The notes under the pieces were generated by a model. That model saw only the letters and a program-made list of their open reading frames with translations, made no database searches and had not been told where the DNA came from. A stretch of DNA of 64,000 nucleotides, taken from contig NZ_CP041244.1 of NCBI RefSeq assembly GCF_006547145.1, positions 7,874,001-7,938,000 of the forward strand, written 5' to 3'. The stretch is from Actinomadura sp. WMMA1423 (GTDB taxonomy: Bacteria > Actinomycetota > Actinomycetes > Streptosporangiales > Streptosporangiaceae). Shown here piece after piece: positions 8,631 through 17,490 of the stretch. Position 1 is the stretch's first letter. Each line of letters starts with the position of its first letter. The translations under genes and the position numbers were made by a program.

Positions 8631-9190
8631 TGACGTCGGTGCGGCGCGGTCGCCGGAGGGACGGCGGGGGGCCGCACCCGCCGCGGCTGCGGCCGCCCGA
8701 GCACCGGGTCTCGCCCCGCGCGATCGCGCACTGGGCCATCGAGTACCTGCTGCTGTGGGGGCTCGCGTTCGGCCTCGCCCTCGGCGTGGCCGCCTGGGCC
8801 GGCGACGCGGGCTGGGACGCGCTCCCCGGCTGGCTGACCGGTCGGATCGGCTGGCTGCCCTACCTCGTCGGCGCCGCGGGGCTGCTCATGGTCACGGTCG
8901 CGCCCGTCTGGCGGTACCGCGTCCACCGCTGGGAGGTCAGCGCCGACGTCGTCTACACCCGGACGGGCTGGTTCAGCCGCGAGTGGCTGCTGGTGCCCGT
9001 GGGGCGCATCCAGACCGTCGACAGCAAGCAGGGCCTGATCGAGCGGATGCTCGGCCTCGCCACCATCGAGGTGAGCACCGCCTCCCATGCCGGCTCCTCG
9101 GAGGTCTCGGGCCTGCCCGTCGACGTGGCGACGCGGCTCGCCGAAGACCTCGCGCACCGCGCGCACGACCTCCGCGACGACGCGACGTGA
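8630..9190 (+). CDS. Bacterial PH-domain (bPH2, YdbS-like) membrane protein
   Basis: 186 aa from GTG 8630. Two membrane helices (YLLLWGLAFGLALGVAAWA and LPYLVGAAGLLMVTVAPVW) precede a bacterial pleckstrin-like domain: YRVHRWEVSADVVYTRTGWFSREWLLVPVGRIQTVDSKQG..., then LGLATIEVSTASHAG. The RIQTV motif and the short-range repeat layout are those of YdbS. The gene overlaps the start of a longer bPH2 protein by GTGA, matching the YdbS-YdbT pair known from Bacillus, where both are membrane proteins tied to antimicrobial-peptide tolerance; their biochemical role is unknown. Confidence 0.88.
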   Translation: MTSVRRGRRRDGGGPHPPRLRPPEHRVSPRAIAHWAIEYLLLWGLAFGLALGVAAWAGDAGWDALPGWLTGRIGWLPYLVGAAGLLMVTVAPVWRYRVHRWEVSADVVYTRTGWFSREWLLVPVGRIQTVDSKQGLIERMLGLATIEVSTASHAGSSEVSGLPVDVATRLAEDLAHRAHDLRDDAT

Positions 9191-10629
9191 CCGCACGCCT
9201 GCATCCGCTCACCTTCGTGGTCGGCGCCGTCCGCGAGCTCGTCGCCCTCCTGGCCGCCGGCGCGACGGGCCTGCTCGTGGGCGGGCTGTCCACGGCGTTC
9301 TACTTCACGCTCGTGGGGCTGGGCTTCGGGCTGCTCTTCCACGTCGCCAACTGGGTGACGTTCACCTACGGCCTGCACGACGACCGGATCGAGTTCCGGC
9401 GCGCCCTCATCGGCCGGTCGGTCAAGAGCATCCCGCGCGACCGGATCCGGGGCGTGGACATCAGCGCCTCGCTCCCGCACCGGCTGCTCGGGCTGGCGGT
9501 CGTGCAGATCGACGCCGGGGCGGACGGCGGGGAGGGGGAGTTGAACGCGGTCTCCCGCGCGGAGGCCGAGCGGCTGCGCGGCGTCCTGCTCGCCCGCGAC
9601 GCCCCCGTCCCGCCGAGGCGCGTCCTCGGGCGCATGCGGCGGCGCTGGTACCTGTACGCCCCGCTCAGCGGCGCCTACCTGCTGACGCCGTTCGCGCTGG
9701 CCGGCAGCCTCCTCGGCACCGTCTACAACCTCGGCGACGACCTCGGCCTCATCACGCGGGAGCGGGTGGAGAGCCTCGGCCACGACGTGGTGGGGCTGCC
9801 GACGGCCCTGGTCCTCGTGCTGATCATCCTGACGCTGGTCGCCATGCCCGTCATGTCGGTGATCGCCTTCACCCTGTTCAACTGGGACTTCACCGTCCAC
9901 GAGCGGGACGGCTCCCTCGTCGCCGAGCGCGGGCTCGTCACCCGCCGCAGCGTCTCCCTCGAACGGCGCCGGCTGCGGGGCGTCGAGCTCGCCGACAACC
10001 CGTTCGAGCGCGCGGCGGGCGTGACCCGCCTCGGCGCCCTCGTCACCGGGCTCGGGGACGCCGCCCAGCGGGGGCGCCTGCTGCCCGCCGCTCCCCGGGC
10101 GGCCGCCGAGGCCCTCGCCGCCCGCGTCGTCGGGAACGTCCCGGGCCCGCTGGCCGCGCACCCGCCGGCCGCGCGGAGCCGCCGGGTCGTGCGCGCCGTG
10201 GCGGTCCCGGCCGGCGTCGCGGTCCTCGCCGTCCTCGCGGGGCAGCCCTGGGTCGCCGGCGCGTGCGCCGTGACCGCCGTCCTCGCGGTGCCGCTGGGCC
10301 TGGACCGCTACCGCCAGCTCGGCCACGCCACCGACGGGGAGCGCCTCACCGTCCGGTCGGGCTCGCTGCGCCGCCGGCAGGTCGTCGTCGAGCACTCGGC
10401 GGTCATCGGCTGGCGGGTCCGCCAGACGCTCTTCCAGCGCAGGCTGGGCCTCGCCACCCTCTTCGCCGCCGTGGGCGCGGGGGACGGGGGCTGCTCGGCG
10501 ACGGACATGTCCGAGGAGGACGCCGTGGCCCTCGCCGCCGCCATCACCCCCGCCTGGCTGACCCCGTTCCTGGACCGGCCGCCCGGTGCCGGCACCGAGC
10601 CTATTCGGGCCGGCGGGCACCGAACATGA
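9187..10629 (+). CDS. Multi-domain bacterial PH-domain protein, YdbT-like
   Basis: 480 aa from GTG 9187, which overlaps the upstream stop (GTGA). Paired membrane helices near residues 15-55, 155-235 and 340-375 alternate with three bPH2 modules. Each module starts with a turn like LHDDRIEFRRALIGRSVKSIPRDRIRGVD, VHERDGSLVAERGLVTRRSVSLERRRLRGVE, or ATDGERLTVRSGSLRRRQVVVEHSAVIGW. Length and triple repeat match YdbT. The two proteins probably act as one membrane complex. Its 3' end runs 29 bp into the 3' end of sepH on the other strand, leaving no room for an intergenic terminator. Confidence 0.87.
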   Translation: MTARLHPLTFVVGAVRELVALLAAGATGLLVGGLSTAFYFTLVGLGFGLLFHVANWVTFTYGLHDDRIEFRRALIGRSVKSIPRDRIRGVDISASLPHRLLGLAVVQIDAGADGGEGELNAVSRAEAERLRGVLLARDAPVPPRRVLGRMRRRWYLYAPLSGAYLLTPFALAGSLLGTVYNLGDDLGLITRERVESLGHDVVGLPTALVLVLIILTLVAMPVMSVIAFTLFNWDFTVHERDGSLVAERGLVTRRSVSLERRRLRGVELADNPFERAAGVTRLGALVTGLGDAAQRGRLLPAAPRAAAEALAARVVGNVPGPLAAHPPAARSRRVVRAVAVPAGVAVLAVLAGQPWVAGACAVTAVLAVPLGLDRYRQLGHATDGERLTVRSGSLRRRQVVVEHSAVIGWRVRQTLFQRRLGLATLFAAVGAGDGGCSATDMSEEDAVALAAAITPAWLTPFLDRPPGAGTEPIRAGGHRT

Positions 10630-12430
10630 TCTCGTCCCAGGAGGGGACGGAGGCGCGCTTGCCCTTCGCCTTGCGGCGCCGGGCCGGACGCTGCGGAGCC
10701 GAGGACTCGGCGGCCGCAGCGGCGGCGGCGGGCGAGCCGGTGGCCGGCTTGTCCTGAGCGGCGGGCATGGTGGGCCGGGCCGCGGGCTTCTTCTTGGCGG
10801 GCGGCCGCGCGGGCTGCCGCTGCGGCGCGGGCTTGCTCTCGGCGGCGGGCTCGCGGGACGGCGCGGGCCTGCGGACCGGCGCGGCCTCCCGCTCGCCCTC
10901 GGGGACACGCGGCGCGTCGGCCTCGACGCGGGGCCGGGCGGCCGCCGGCGCCTCGGCGGGCCCGGCGGGCTCGCTGCGCTCCGGGGAGGGGGCGGCCTGG
11001 GACGCCGCGACCGCCGGCGCCTCGTCCGCCTGGGGCGTTTCGTCCACCTCGGGTGCTTCGTCGGCCTCGAGCTCGCCGGCCGCCTCGGACGCCTCCTCCG
11101 GAAGAGCCGCCTCCGCCGCTTCGCCGGACGCGTGCTCCTCCTGCCGGACCTCTTCGGGCGCTTCGGCCTCGCCGCTCTCGGACGCCGCTTCGGTTTCTTC
11201 GAGGACGGGGGCCTCGTCCTCCTGCTTCTGGACGTCCTCGGCGGACGCCGCCTCCTCTTGCGCGGTGCTCTCGGCGACCGCCTCGGCCTCGCCGCTCTCG
11301 GACGCCGCTTCGGTCGCGGCCTCGCCATGCCTCTCGACGGCCTCGGCCGGCTCCGCGGGCTCGAACCCGGCGGCGTCGCGCGGCTCGTCGCTCTGGCCGG
11401 GCGCCACGGCCTCGTCCGCGCGCACCTCGGCAGGGGGCGCGGTCTGTGCCGCCTCCTCGGCCGGCGGGCCGGGAGGGGGCGCCTCACGGCCCTGTGCGGG
11501 CGGGCGGGGGAGCGCGGCCTCGCGCAGCGAGGGCGTTTCGGGCGCCTCGCGGAACGCGGGACGGGGATCGAGCATGCGGCCGCGTTCGACGATGTAGGTG
11601 CGGGGCTCCGCGGCGCGCAGCGGCTCCGGCGTTCCGGGCTGCTCGGACTCGGCGGGCAGGCCGCGGGCGGTGAACTCGCGCCCTCCGGGGGCGATGCCAC
11701 GCTCCTGGGAGGCGACGTCGCGGGGGTGCGGGGCGACGTCGCGGCCGTAGGGCGCGAGGTCGCGCGGCGCGCTTTCGCGGTCGCTGGAGACGACCTTCAT
11801 CGCGGGACGGCGCGGGACGAGGGGCGTCACGGTGTCGGAGAGCGCGTCGTCGTCCCACTCGACGGAGGTGAGCCGGGCGGCGACCTCGTCCAGCGGGGTG
11901 ACGTGGCGGCGGCGCGGGTCGAACGTCCACTCGGCGGCGTGCGGGCGGCCGCCCTCGAAGAAGGACAGCCGGACGCGCCAGGTGCCGTCCTCGCACTTCC
12001 AGGAGTCCCACTCGACCTCTTCGAGGTCGACGCCGCCGCGGCCGAGGCGCTCCTCGACGGTCTCGCCGAGCGGCGGGCCGGGGGTGGACTCGCCCGGGCG
12101 GCGGACGGTGACGCGCTGCGCCTGCTGGGCCATGTATTCGCGTTCCTGCAGGACCGGACCCTCGAACCAGCGGACGCGTTCGACGGGGATGCCCGCCGAC
12201 TCGGCGATCTCCTCCGCGGTCTCCCCGGACCGGATGCGGGCCTGGATCTCCTTGGGGCGCAAGGGACTCTCCACTTCGATCTCGAACTGGCCGAGGCGGG
12301 AGAAGTGCCCACGGACCGCGGCGCGGAGCCGGTCGTCGACGGGCAGGGTGAACCGGGTGCCTCGGCCCGCGGTGGCCAGGACGAGGTACGTACCGTCCTC
12401 GCTGACCGCGACGAGGCGCAGCTCCTGCAT
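10601..12430 (-). CDS. sepH: Cell-division regulator SepH (DUF3071)
   Basis: 609 aa from ATG 12430, set by AGGAAGGA just upstream; a longer in-frame opening reaches 12715 but lacks a ribosome site. The N-terminal ~190 residues are the conserved DUF3071 domain: MQELRLVAVSEDGTYLVL, then a helix-turn-helix (RPKEIQARIRSGETAEEIAE, 58-77; VERVRWFEGPVLQEREYMA). SepH in Streptomyces and mycobacteria binds FtsZ and stimulates its assembly, helping septum formation. The rest is a long acidic, Ala/Glu/Pro-rich disordered tail that ends in a basic patch (QRPARRRKAKGKRASVPSW), a C-terminal feature shared with SepH proteins. The tail is longer than in many homologues and includes near-repeats of EAASESGEAEA. 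Confidence 0.92.
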   Translation of the reverse strand: MQELRLVAVSEDGTYLVLATAGRGTRFTLPVDDRLRAAVRGHFSRLGQFEIEVESPLRPKEIQARIRSGETAEEIAESAGIPVERVRWFEGPVLQEREYMAQQAQRVTVRRPGESTPGPPLGETVEERLGRGGVDLEEVEWDSWKCEDGTWRVRLSFFEGGRPHAAEWTFDPRRRHVTPLDEVAARLTSVEWDDDALSDTVTPLVPRRPAMKVVSSDRESAPRDLAPYGRDVAPHPRDVASQERGIAPGGREFTARGLPAESEQPGTPEPLRAAEPRTYIVERGRMLDPRPAFREAPETPSLREAALPRPPAQGREAPPPGPPAEEAAQTAPPAEVRADEAVAPGQSDEPRDAAGFEPAEPAEAVERHGEAATEAASESGEAEAVAESTAQEEAASAEDVQKQEDEAPVLEETEAASESGEAEAPEEVRQEEHASGEAAEAALPEEASEAAGELEADEAPEVDETPQADEAPAVAASQAAPSPERSEPAGPAEAPAAARPRVEADAPRVPEGEREAAPVRRPAPSREPAAESKPAPQRQPARPPAKKKPAARPTMPAAQDKPATGSPAAAAAAAESSAPQRPARRRKAKGKRASVPSWDEIMFGARRPE

Positions 12431-12865
12431 GCGTGTCCTTCCTGCCCTGTCCAGACGGCACGGAGGACGCCGGACCGCGGCCGTGCTCTCACCGGCCGGC
12501 CGTCCGATGCCCACCGAGGGCGCATGCGTGCCCTTCCCCCGGGTTCCCGAGTCTCTCTTTCGGACACACCTGCTGCCAGCACCGTACCCGGCATGTCCGA
12601 ACATCGCCGCTCTCGAAGCCCCCTTCACGAGGTAGAAGAGGGCACCTGACCAAGCTTGCCGGTGTCGCGACCGGCGAGGGGGCGCTCTGCGCGATTCTTG
12701 TCCATCCTTTTCCACACCGTTCCCGACGGCGCCCGCCGGCGGCGCCGCGAACCTCCCGCCGATTCGACGTTGCGAGCGTCACGTCGTGGGCAGGAACACG
12801 CGCGTGCTCCCGATCAGTTCCTCTTCGGGGTGTCCATGGCGAGAGGCAAGGGGTGATTTCAGGCG
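12431..12865. other. 435-bp divergent intergenic region upstream of sepH
   Basis: No gene is convincing. A short inverted repeat CGGCGCC-N7-GGCGCCG lies at 12727-12747. The AT-richer piece near 12690-12720 (GCGATTCTTGTCCATCC) could hold promoter elements for either side but matches no consensus well. Confidence 0.35.
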
Positions 12866-13804
12866 ATGCCGCGCAAGCTGCCGGATCTGAGCACGACGCA
12901 GCTCATCGCCAGCGCGACGGCGACGGCGGTCGCCGCCCTGGGCGCGTCCTACCTGGGCGTGTACGGGACGATCATCGGCGCGGCGCTGATGAGCGTGATC
13001 TCGACGGCGGGGTCGGCGGTCGGCAAGCACTACCTCGACCAGGGCCGGGCGCAGATCAAGGAGCTGACGCACCTGCAGTCGGCGGTCCGCCGCCGGGACG
13101 CGGCCGAGGGCGCCGCGGACGAGGCGAGGAGCGCCGACCCGACCCGGACCGCGGTGTGGTCCGGCGACCCGAACGCGACCCGGTTCGACCCGCTGCCCGG
13201 CGGGGGAGACCCGAACGCCACGCGGCTCGACCCGGGCGGCGATCCGGGCGCCACGCGCCTGGACCCGACGCAGACGGTCGCCGCCGCGCTCGCCGAGGAG
13301 GCCGGTGAGGACGCGGTGCGCCAGGTCGTTCGCCGCTCGGCCTGGCAGAGCACGGTCGAGTGGGCCAAGGCGCACTGGGTGAAGCTCGTCGTCTCCTCGG
13401 CGGCGGTGTTCGCCGTCGTCATCGCCGGGATCACGGTCTACGAGGCGGGCACCGGCAAGCCCGTCGGCGGTGCGAGCGGCAAGGGCCTGACCGTCACCAA
13501 GGTCGTCGGCGGCGGGGGCGATGAGCGCCCCGCCGACACGCCTTCGCAGAATCCCTCCGGCGGCACCGGCGAGCAGCCCGGCACCTCGCCGAGCGGCACG
13601 CCCACGGGCGAGAGCCCCTCCGGCGGCCCGAGCTCTCCGGCGCCTGGGACGTCGGAGCCGGCCGAGCAGCCGACCCAGGCGCCCACGACCGCCCCGCCGA
13701 CCACGGCGCCGACGACACCGGAGCCCCCGGCGACCACCGGAGGCCCGCAGGACGGCGGCCAGGGCGGCGCCGACCCGCAGACCCGCACCACCCCCGGCGG
13801 CTAG
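12866..13804 (+). CDS. Single-pass membrane protein with GDPNATRxDP repeats
   Basis: 312 aa, function unknown. The N-terminus (LPDLSTTQLIASATATAVAALGASYLGVYGTIIGAALMSVISTAGSAV) is a conserved-looking hydrophobic, glycine/alanine-rich segment, followed by a helical KHYLDQGRAQIKEL. Then come three near-repeats: GDPNATRFDP, GDPNATRLDP and GDPGATRLDP. A second membrane helix (WVKLVVSSAAVFAVVIAGITVYEAG, ~172-196) leads to a Pro/Thr/Ser-rich tail that would be outside the cell if the N-terminal segment is inside or hairpinned. The TR-containing repeats could be kinase substrates, a guess only. The start has a weak ribosome site (AAGGGGTG at about -17). Its TAG stop shares a CTAG with the gene on the other strand. 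Confidence 0.8.
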   Translation: MPRKLPDLSTTQLIASATATAVAALGASYLGVYGTIIGAALMSVISTAGSAVGKHYLDQGRAQIKELTHLQSAVRRRDAAEGAADEARSADPTRTAVWSGDPNATRFDPLPGGGDPNATRLDPGGDPGATRLDPTQTVAAALAEEAGEDAVRQVVRRSAWQSTVEWAKAHWVKLVVSSAAVFAVVIAGITVYEAGTGKPVGGASGKGLTVTKVVGGGGDERPADTPSQNPSGGTGEQPGTSPSGTPTGESPSGGPSSPAPGTSEPAEQPTQAPTTAPPTTAPTTPEPPATTGGPQDGGQGGADPQTRTTPGG

Positions 13805-15111
13805 TCGCCGAAGACCTGCCTCGTGTAGGGGTTGGCGAAGCGGCGGTCAGGGTCCAGTTCGTTGCGCAGGGCGCGGAAGTCGCCGAACCTGGGGTACGCC
13901 TTCTCGAGGTAGGCGGCGTCGCGGGTGTGGAGCTTGCCCCAGTGGGGGCGCCCGTCGAGCCCGGTCAGCAGGTCCTCGACGCCGCGGAAGTAGTCCTCGT
14001 GCGGGTCGCGGTGGTAGACGTGCACGGCGATGAACGCGCTCCTGCGCCCGTGCGCCATCGACAGCCAGGCGTCCTCGGCGGGGAGCAGCCGGACCTCGAT
14101 GGGGAAGCTGATCCGCCAGTCCCGCTTGGCGAACAGGGAGCGCAGTCCGCGCAGCGCGGGGACGAGCGCCTCGCGCGGGATCCCGTACTCCTGCTCCTTG
14201 AAGCGGACCGTGCGGGGGCTGGTGAAGACCTTGTACGAGGTGTCGCTGTAGGTGCGGGCCCCCAGGGCCTTGGCGGAGATGCCGTTCACGAACGGCACCG
14301 TGGCGGGCGCCCGGTGGGTGACCCTGTTGACGCCCCCGAAGACGGTGTTCGACAGGAACTGGTCGTCCATCCAGTGCTTGAACCTGGAAAGCGGCTGCGC
14401 GGGGCCCTCGACGCGGTTGTTGCGCTTGGTCAGGCAGCCCTCGGTGTGGGGGAACCAGTAGAACTCGAAGTGCTCGTTGGCGGCGTCGAACTCGTCCACG
14501 CGCGCGAGCACCTCGTCCCACTTCATCGGCGCCTCCTGCGCGCGCAGCAGGAACGCCGGGACGGTCCGCCAGGTGATGGCGGTGACGACGCCGAGCGCGC
14601 CGAGTCCGGCGAGGGCCGCGGCGAACAGGTCGGGGCGCTCCTCGCGCGAGCAGGTCGTGAGGGTGCCGTCGGCCAGGACGAGTTCCAGGGCCTCGACCTG
14701 GGAGGCGAGCCCGGCGGCGTCGCGTCCGGTCCCGTGCGTGGCGGTCTGCAGCGCGCCCGAGACGGTCTGCTCCTGGATGTCGCCCATGTTGGCCAGCGCG
14801 AGGCCGTGCTCCTCCAGAAGGCGGTTGAGCGCGTGCAGCGGCAGGCCCGCCTCGACCGTGACGAGGCCGGTGGCGGTGTCGACGGAGCGGACGGCGGTGA
14901 GCGCGGTGGGGCGGAGCAGGACGCCCTCGGCGACGGCCGCGCCGGTGAAGGAGTGCCCTGTGCCGGTCATGCGGACCGTGAGGCCGTCGCCGGCGGCCGA
15001 CCGGACGGCGGCGGCCACCTCGTCGGCGCTGCGCGGTGTGGTCGCGCGCAGCGGTGCGGCCTGCTGGTTTCCCGCCCAGTTCTGCCACTTCGGGTTGGTC
15101 GCTGGGGACAT
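13801..15111 (-). CDS. FAD-linked aldonolactone oxidase (D-arabinono/L-gulono-1,4-lactone oxidase family)
   Basis: 436 aa. The N-terminal PCMH-type FAD domain contains VRMTGTGHSFTGAAV, where His53 is the residue that carries covalent FAD in many family members. GDIQEQTVSGALQTATHGTG and LGALGVVTAITW follow. The C-terminal ALO domain has FYWFPHTEGCLTKRNNR, FPIEVRLLPAEDAWLSMAHG and the family motif PHWGKLH with YPRFGDFRALRNELDPDRRFAN near the end. Such enzymes oxidise sugar-derived 1,4-lactones, passing electrons to oxygen or another acceptor; the natural substrate in actinomycetes is uncertain. The stop overlaps that of the opposing gene in a single CTAG. Confidence 0.9.
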   Translation of the reverse strand: MSPATNPKWQNWAGNQQAAPLRATTPRSADEVAAAVRSAAGDGLTVRMTGTGHSFTGAAVAEGVLLRPTALTAVRSVDTATGLVTVEAGLPLHALNRLLEEHGLALANMGDIQEQTVSGALQTATHGTGRDAAGLASQVEALELVLADGTLTTCSREERPDLFAAALAGLGALGVVTAITWRTVPAFLLRAQEAPMKWDEVLARVDEFDAANEHFEFYWFPHTEGCLTKRNNRVEGPAQPLSRFKHWMDDQFLSNTVFGGVNRVTHRAPATVPFVNGISAKALGARTYSDTSYKVFTSPRTVRFKEQEYGIPREALVPALRGLRSLFAKRDWRISFPIEVRLLPAEDAWLSMAHGRRSAFIAVHVYHRDPHEDYFRGVEDLLTGLDGRPHWGKLHTRDAAYLEKAYPRFGDFRALRNELDPDRRFANPYTRQVFGD

Positions 15112-15253
15112 GCGGTGACTCTACTCAGGAATCGATCGTGAGGAAAGTTCACATTTTTCGGGAGCCCGAACGGGGGCACAGAGTCGGCGATACCGTACGA
15201 TCCGGTAACCACGGCAGGTCAACCGTCCGTAGCGACACTCGTGGGGAAATGTT

Positions 15254-16534
15254 GTGGCTCCTCCTTCAGCTCCGCGCACCGGCGCGACCGGCGGCGGCGA
15301 GGCGCCCGCCGCCCGCGCGCCGAGGCCGCGGCCCGAGAAGAAGAAGCGGCCCGAGAAGAAGAAGCGGGACCCGCGGGGCAAGGGCGCACCGCCGCCACCG
15401 CCGCCGCGGGGCGGCCGGGCGCTGCCGCTCCTCATCGGCGCCATAGCGGTCCTCGCCGTCGCCAGCACCTCCGGCGGCGTCTACGCGGCGCTGACCACGC
15501 AGAAGGCCGAGCCGGCCGGGGGCGACCCGCCGCAGGAGGCGCCGCCGAGCGTGCGGCCCGGCGACCCGGTGAACGTGGCCACCGGCGGCCAGGTCGCGCC
15601 GCTGCGGCGCGTCGTGCCGCCCGACGTGCTTGCCGTCGGCACCGGCTCGATCCCCGCCGCCAAGATCAGCCGGATCGCGAAGCTCGGCAGGGTCCGCGAC
15701 GTGGCGGCGGTCGCGGGCGGCGCCGTCCAGCTCCAGGGCCGCCAGGTGAACGCGCTCGCCGTGGACCCCTCGGCGTTCCGCTCCTGGACGCCGCCCGCGA
15801 CGGCGAAGAAGACCGACCTCTGGGGGGCCCTGGCCGGCGACCAGTTCGTGGTGTCGCCCGCCGCCGCCCAGCAGCTCCAGCTCAACCGCGGCTACCAGTA
15901 CCCGGTGGTGGGGCGGACGATGCCGAAGCTGACCATGGGCGGCTCCGGGCCGCTCGGTCTGCCCGGCATCGACATGCTCGTGAGCAGGAGGTCCGGCGAG
16001 GAGATGGGGCTCGTCCCGAACGTGGCGGTCCTGGTCAACGCGCCCGGGGTGAGCCCCGGCAAGGTCGTCAAGGCCGTCAGCACGATCCTCGGACCCGGCA
16101 CCAGCGTCCTGAACCTGCACGACGGCAAGTACCAGACGCCCGCGGACGGCGGGCGCCCCGGCAGCTACCTGGACCTCTACAAGCAGGCGGCCAAGAGCTG
16201 CCCCGGCCTGTCCTGGACGGTCCTCGCCGCGATCGGCCAGGTCGAGAGCGACCACGGCCGCAACGCCGGCCGCTCCAGCGCGGGCGCGCTCGGCCCGATG
16301 CAGTTCCTGCCCTCCACCTGGAAGGGGTACGGGGTGGACGGCGACGGCGACGGCAAGGCCGACATCATGAACCCCTACGACGCCATCCCGGGCGCGGCCA
16401 AGTACCTGTGCGCCAACGGGGCGGGCCGGGGCGGGAAGCAGCTCTACCGGGCCGTCTGGCAGTACAACCACGCGGACTGGTACGTCCAGAAGGTCCTCAA
16501 CCTGGCGAAGGCGTACTCGGCGCGCTACGAGTGA
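15254..16534 (+). CDS. Membrane-anchored lytic murein transglycosylase
   Basis: 426 aa from GTG 15254 (GGGGAAAT eight bases before). The cytoplasmic N-terminus is very basic and proline-rich with a repeated RPEKKKR, followed by one membrane helix (ALPLLIGAIAVLAVASTSGGVYAA, ~55-78). A ~200-residue extracellular region of unknown fold comes next. The C-terminal SLT/MltB-like domain has the catalytic glutamate in AAIGQVESDHGRNAG (Glu ~331), then GALGPMQFLPSTWKGYG, a calcium-loop-like VDGDGDGKADIMNPYDA, AAKYLCANGAG and VWQYNHADWYVQKVL. It would cleave peptidoglycan glycan strands during wall remodelling. No c-di-AMP riboswitch pattern is visible upstream, although such switches often precede hydrolases of this kind. 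Confidence 0.88.
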   Translation: MAPPSAPRTGATGGGEAPAARAPRPRPEKKKRPEKKKRDPRGKGAPPPPPPRGGRALPLLIGAIAVLAVASTSGGVYAALTTQKAEPAGGDPPQEAPPSVRPGDPVNVATGGQVAPLRRVVPPDVLAVGTGSIPAAKISRIAKLGRVRDVAAVAGGAVQLQGRQVNALAVDPSAFRSWTPPATAKKTDLWGALAGDQFVVSPAAAQQLQLNRGYQYPVVGRTMPKLTMGGSGPLGLPGIDMLVSRRSGEEMGLVPNVAVLVNAPGVSPGKVVKAVSTILGPGTSVLNLHDGKYQTPADGGRPGSYLDLYKQAAKSCPGLSWTVLAAIGQVESDHGRNAGRSSAGALGPMQFLPSTWKGYGVDGDGDGKADIMNPYDAIPGAAKYLCANGAGRGGKQLYRAVWQYNHADWYVQKVLNLAKAYSARYE

Positions 16535-16581
16535 GACCACCCCTGACGAGGGGCGGCGGCCGGGGCTGGTTGGATGGACGC

Positions 16582-17490
16582 ATGACGTCGTATGACGCGT
16601 TGCTTCTGCTGTCCTTCGGGGGGCCGGAGGGGCCCGAGGACGTGCTCCCCTTCCTCGAGAACGTCACCAGGGGGCGCAACATCCCCAAGGAGCGCCTTGT
16701 GGAGGTGGGCGAGCACTACTTCCTGTTCGGCGGGGTCAGCCCGATCAACCAGCAGTGCCGCGACCTCAAGGCCGCCATCGAAGCCGACTTCGCCGCCCAC
16801 GGCGTGGACCTGCCGGTGTACTGGGGCAACCGGAACTGGTCCCCTTACCTCGCCGACACCGTCCGCCAGATGAAGGAGGACGGGATCCGGCACGCCGCCG
16901 CGTTCGTGACGTCCGCCTACAGCGGCTACTCGACCAACGACCAGTACCTCGACGACATCGCGCGCGCCCGGGAGGAGGTCCCGGGCGCCCCCGAGATCGA
17001 CAAGCTCCCCGTCTACGCGGACAGGCCCGGTTTCGTCGAGCCGTTCGTGGACGCGGCCAAGGACGCGCTGAGCCGCCTGCCCGAGGGCGCGCGGCTGGTC
17101 TTCACCGCCCACAGCGTGCCCCTGTCCCAGCCCAACCAGGAGCTGTACACCGCGGAGTTGCACACGGTCGCGCAGACGGTCGCGCAGCGCGTCGCCCCCG
17201 GGGCCCCCTGGGACCTCGTCTACCAGAGCCGAAGCGGGCCCCCGAGCCAGCCGTGGCTGGAGCCGCAGATCACCGACCACCTGGAGGAGCTCCACGGCCA
17301 GGGCGTCCGCGCCGTCGCCGTGGTGCCGATCGGGTTCGTCTCCGACCACATGGAGGTCAAGTACGACCTCGACGTCGAGGCCGCGGAGCGGGCCTCCGAG
17401 CTCGGGCTCGACTTCGTGCGCGCCGCCACGCCCGGCAGCGACCCGCGCTTCGCCGCCCTGCCCCGCCTCCTTCTCGAAGAGGTCTCATGA
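16582..17490 (+). CDS. hemH: Ferrochelatase (coproporphyrin III type expected)
   Basis: 302 aa. It inserts ferrous iron into a porphyrin; in Actinobacteria the substrate is coproporphyrin III in the coproporphyrin-dependent haem pathway (name CpfC). Visible family features are ALLLLSFGGPEGPEDVLPFLENVTRGR, VYWGNRNWSPYLADTV, AFVTSAYSGYS, the active-site FTAHSVPLS histidine, YQSRSGPPSQPWLEP, and VVPIGFVSDHMEVKYDLD with the conserved glutamate. The protein is short and contains a single cysteine, so it lacks the iron-sulfur cluster found in several actinobacterial relatives. Its last codons overlap the next gene by ATGA, so it is co-translated with the phosphatase. Confidence 0.93.
   Translation: MTSYDALLLLSFGGPEGPEDVLPFLENVTRGRNIPKERLVEVGEHYFLFGGVSPINQQCRDLKAAIEADFAAHGVDLPVYWGNRNWSPYLADTVRQMKEDGIRHAAAFVTSAYSGYSTNDQYLDDIARAREEVPGAPEIDKLPVYADRPGFVEPFVDAAKDALSRLPEGARLVFTAHSVPLSQPNQELYTAELHTVAQTVAQRVAPGAPWDLVYQSRSGPPSQPWLEPQITDHLEELHGQGVRAVAVVPIGFVSDHMEVKYDLDVEAAERASELGLDFVRAATPGSDPRFAALPRLLLEEVS

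Noticed and set aside
12656..12856. A 66-codon plus-strand frame between sepH and the repeat protein
   Set aside because: No ribosome site, arginine-rich composition and no family resemblance.
15112..15253. Possible c-di-AMP riboswitch before the lytic transglycosylase
   Set aside because: Such switches often precede wall hydrolases in actinomycetes, but the spacer is only 142 bp and lacks the conserved core sequences I would expect.
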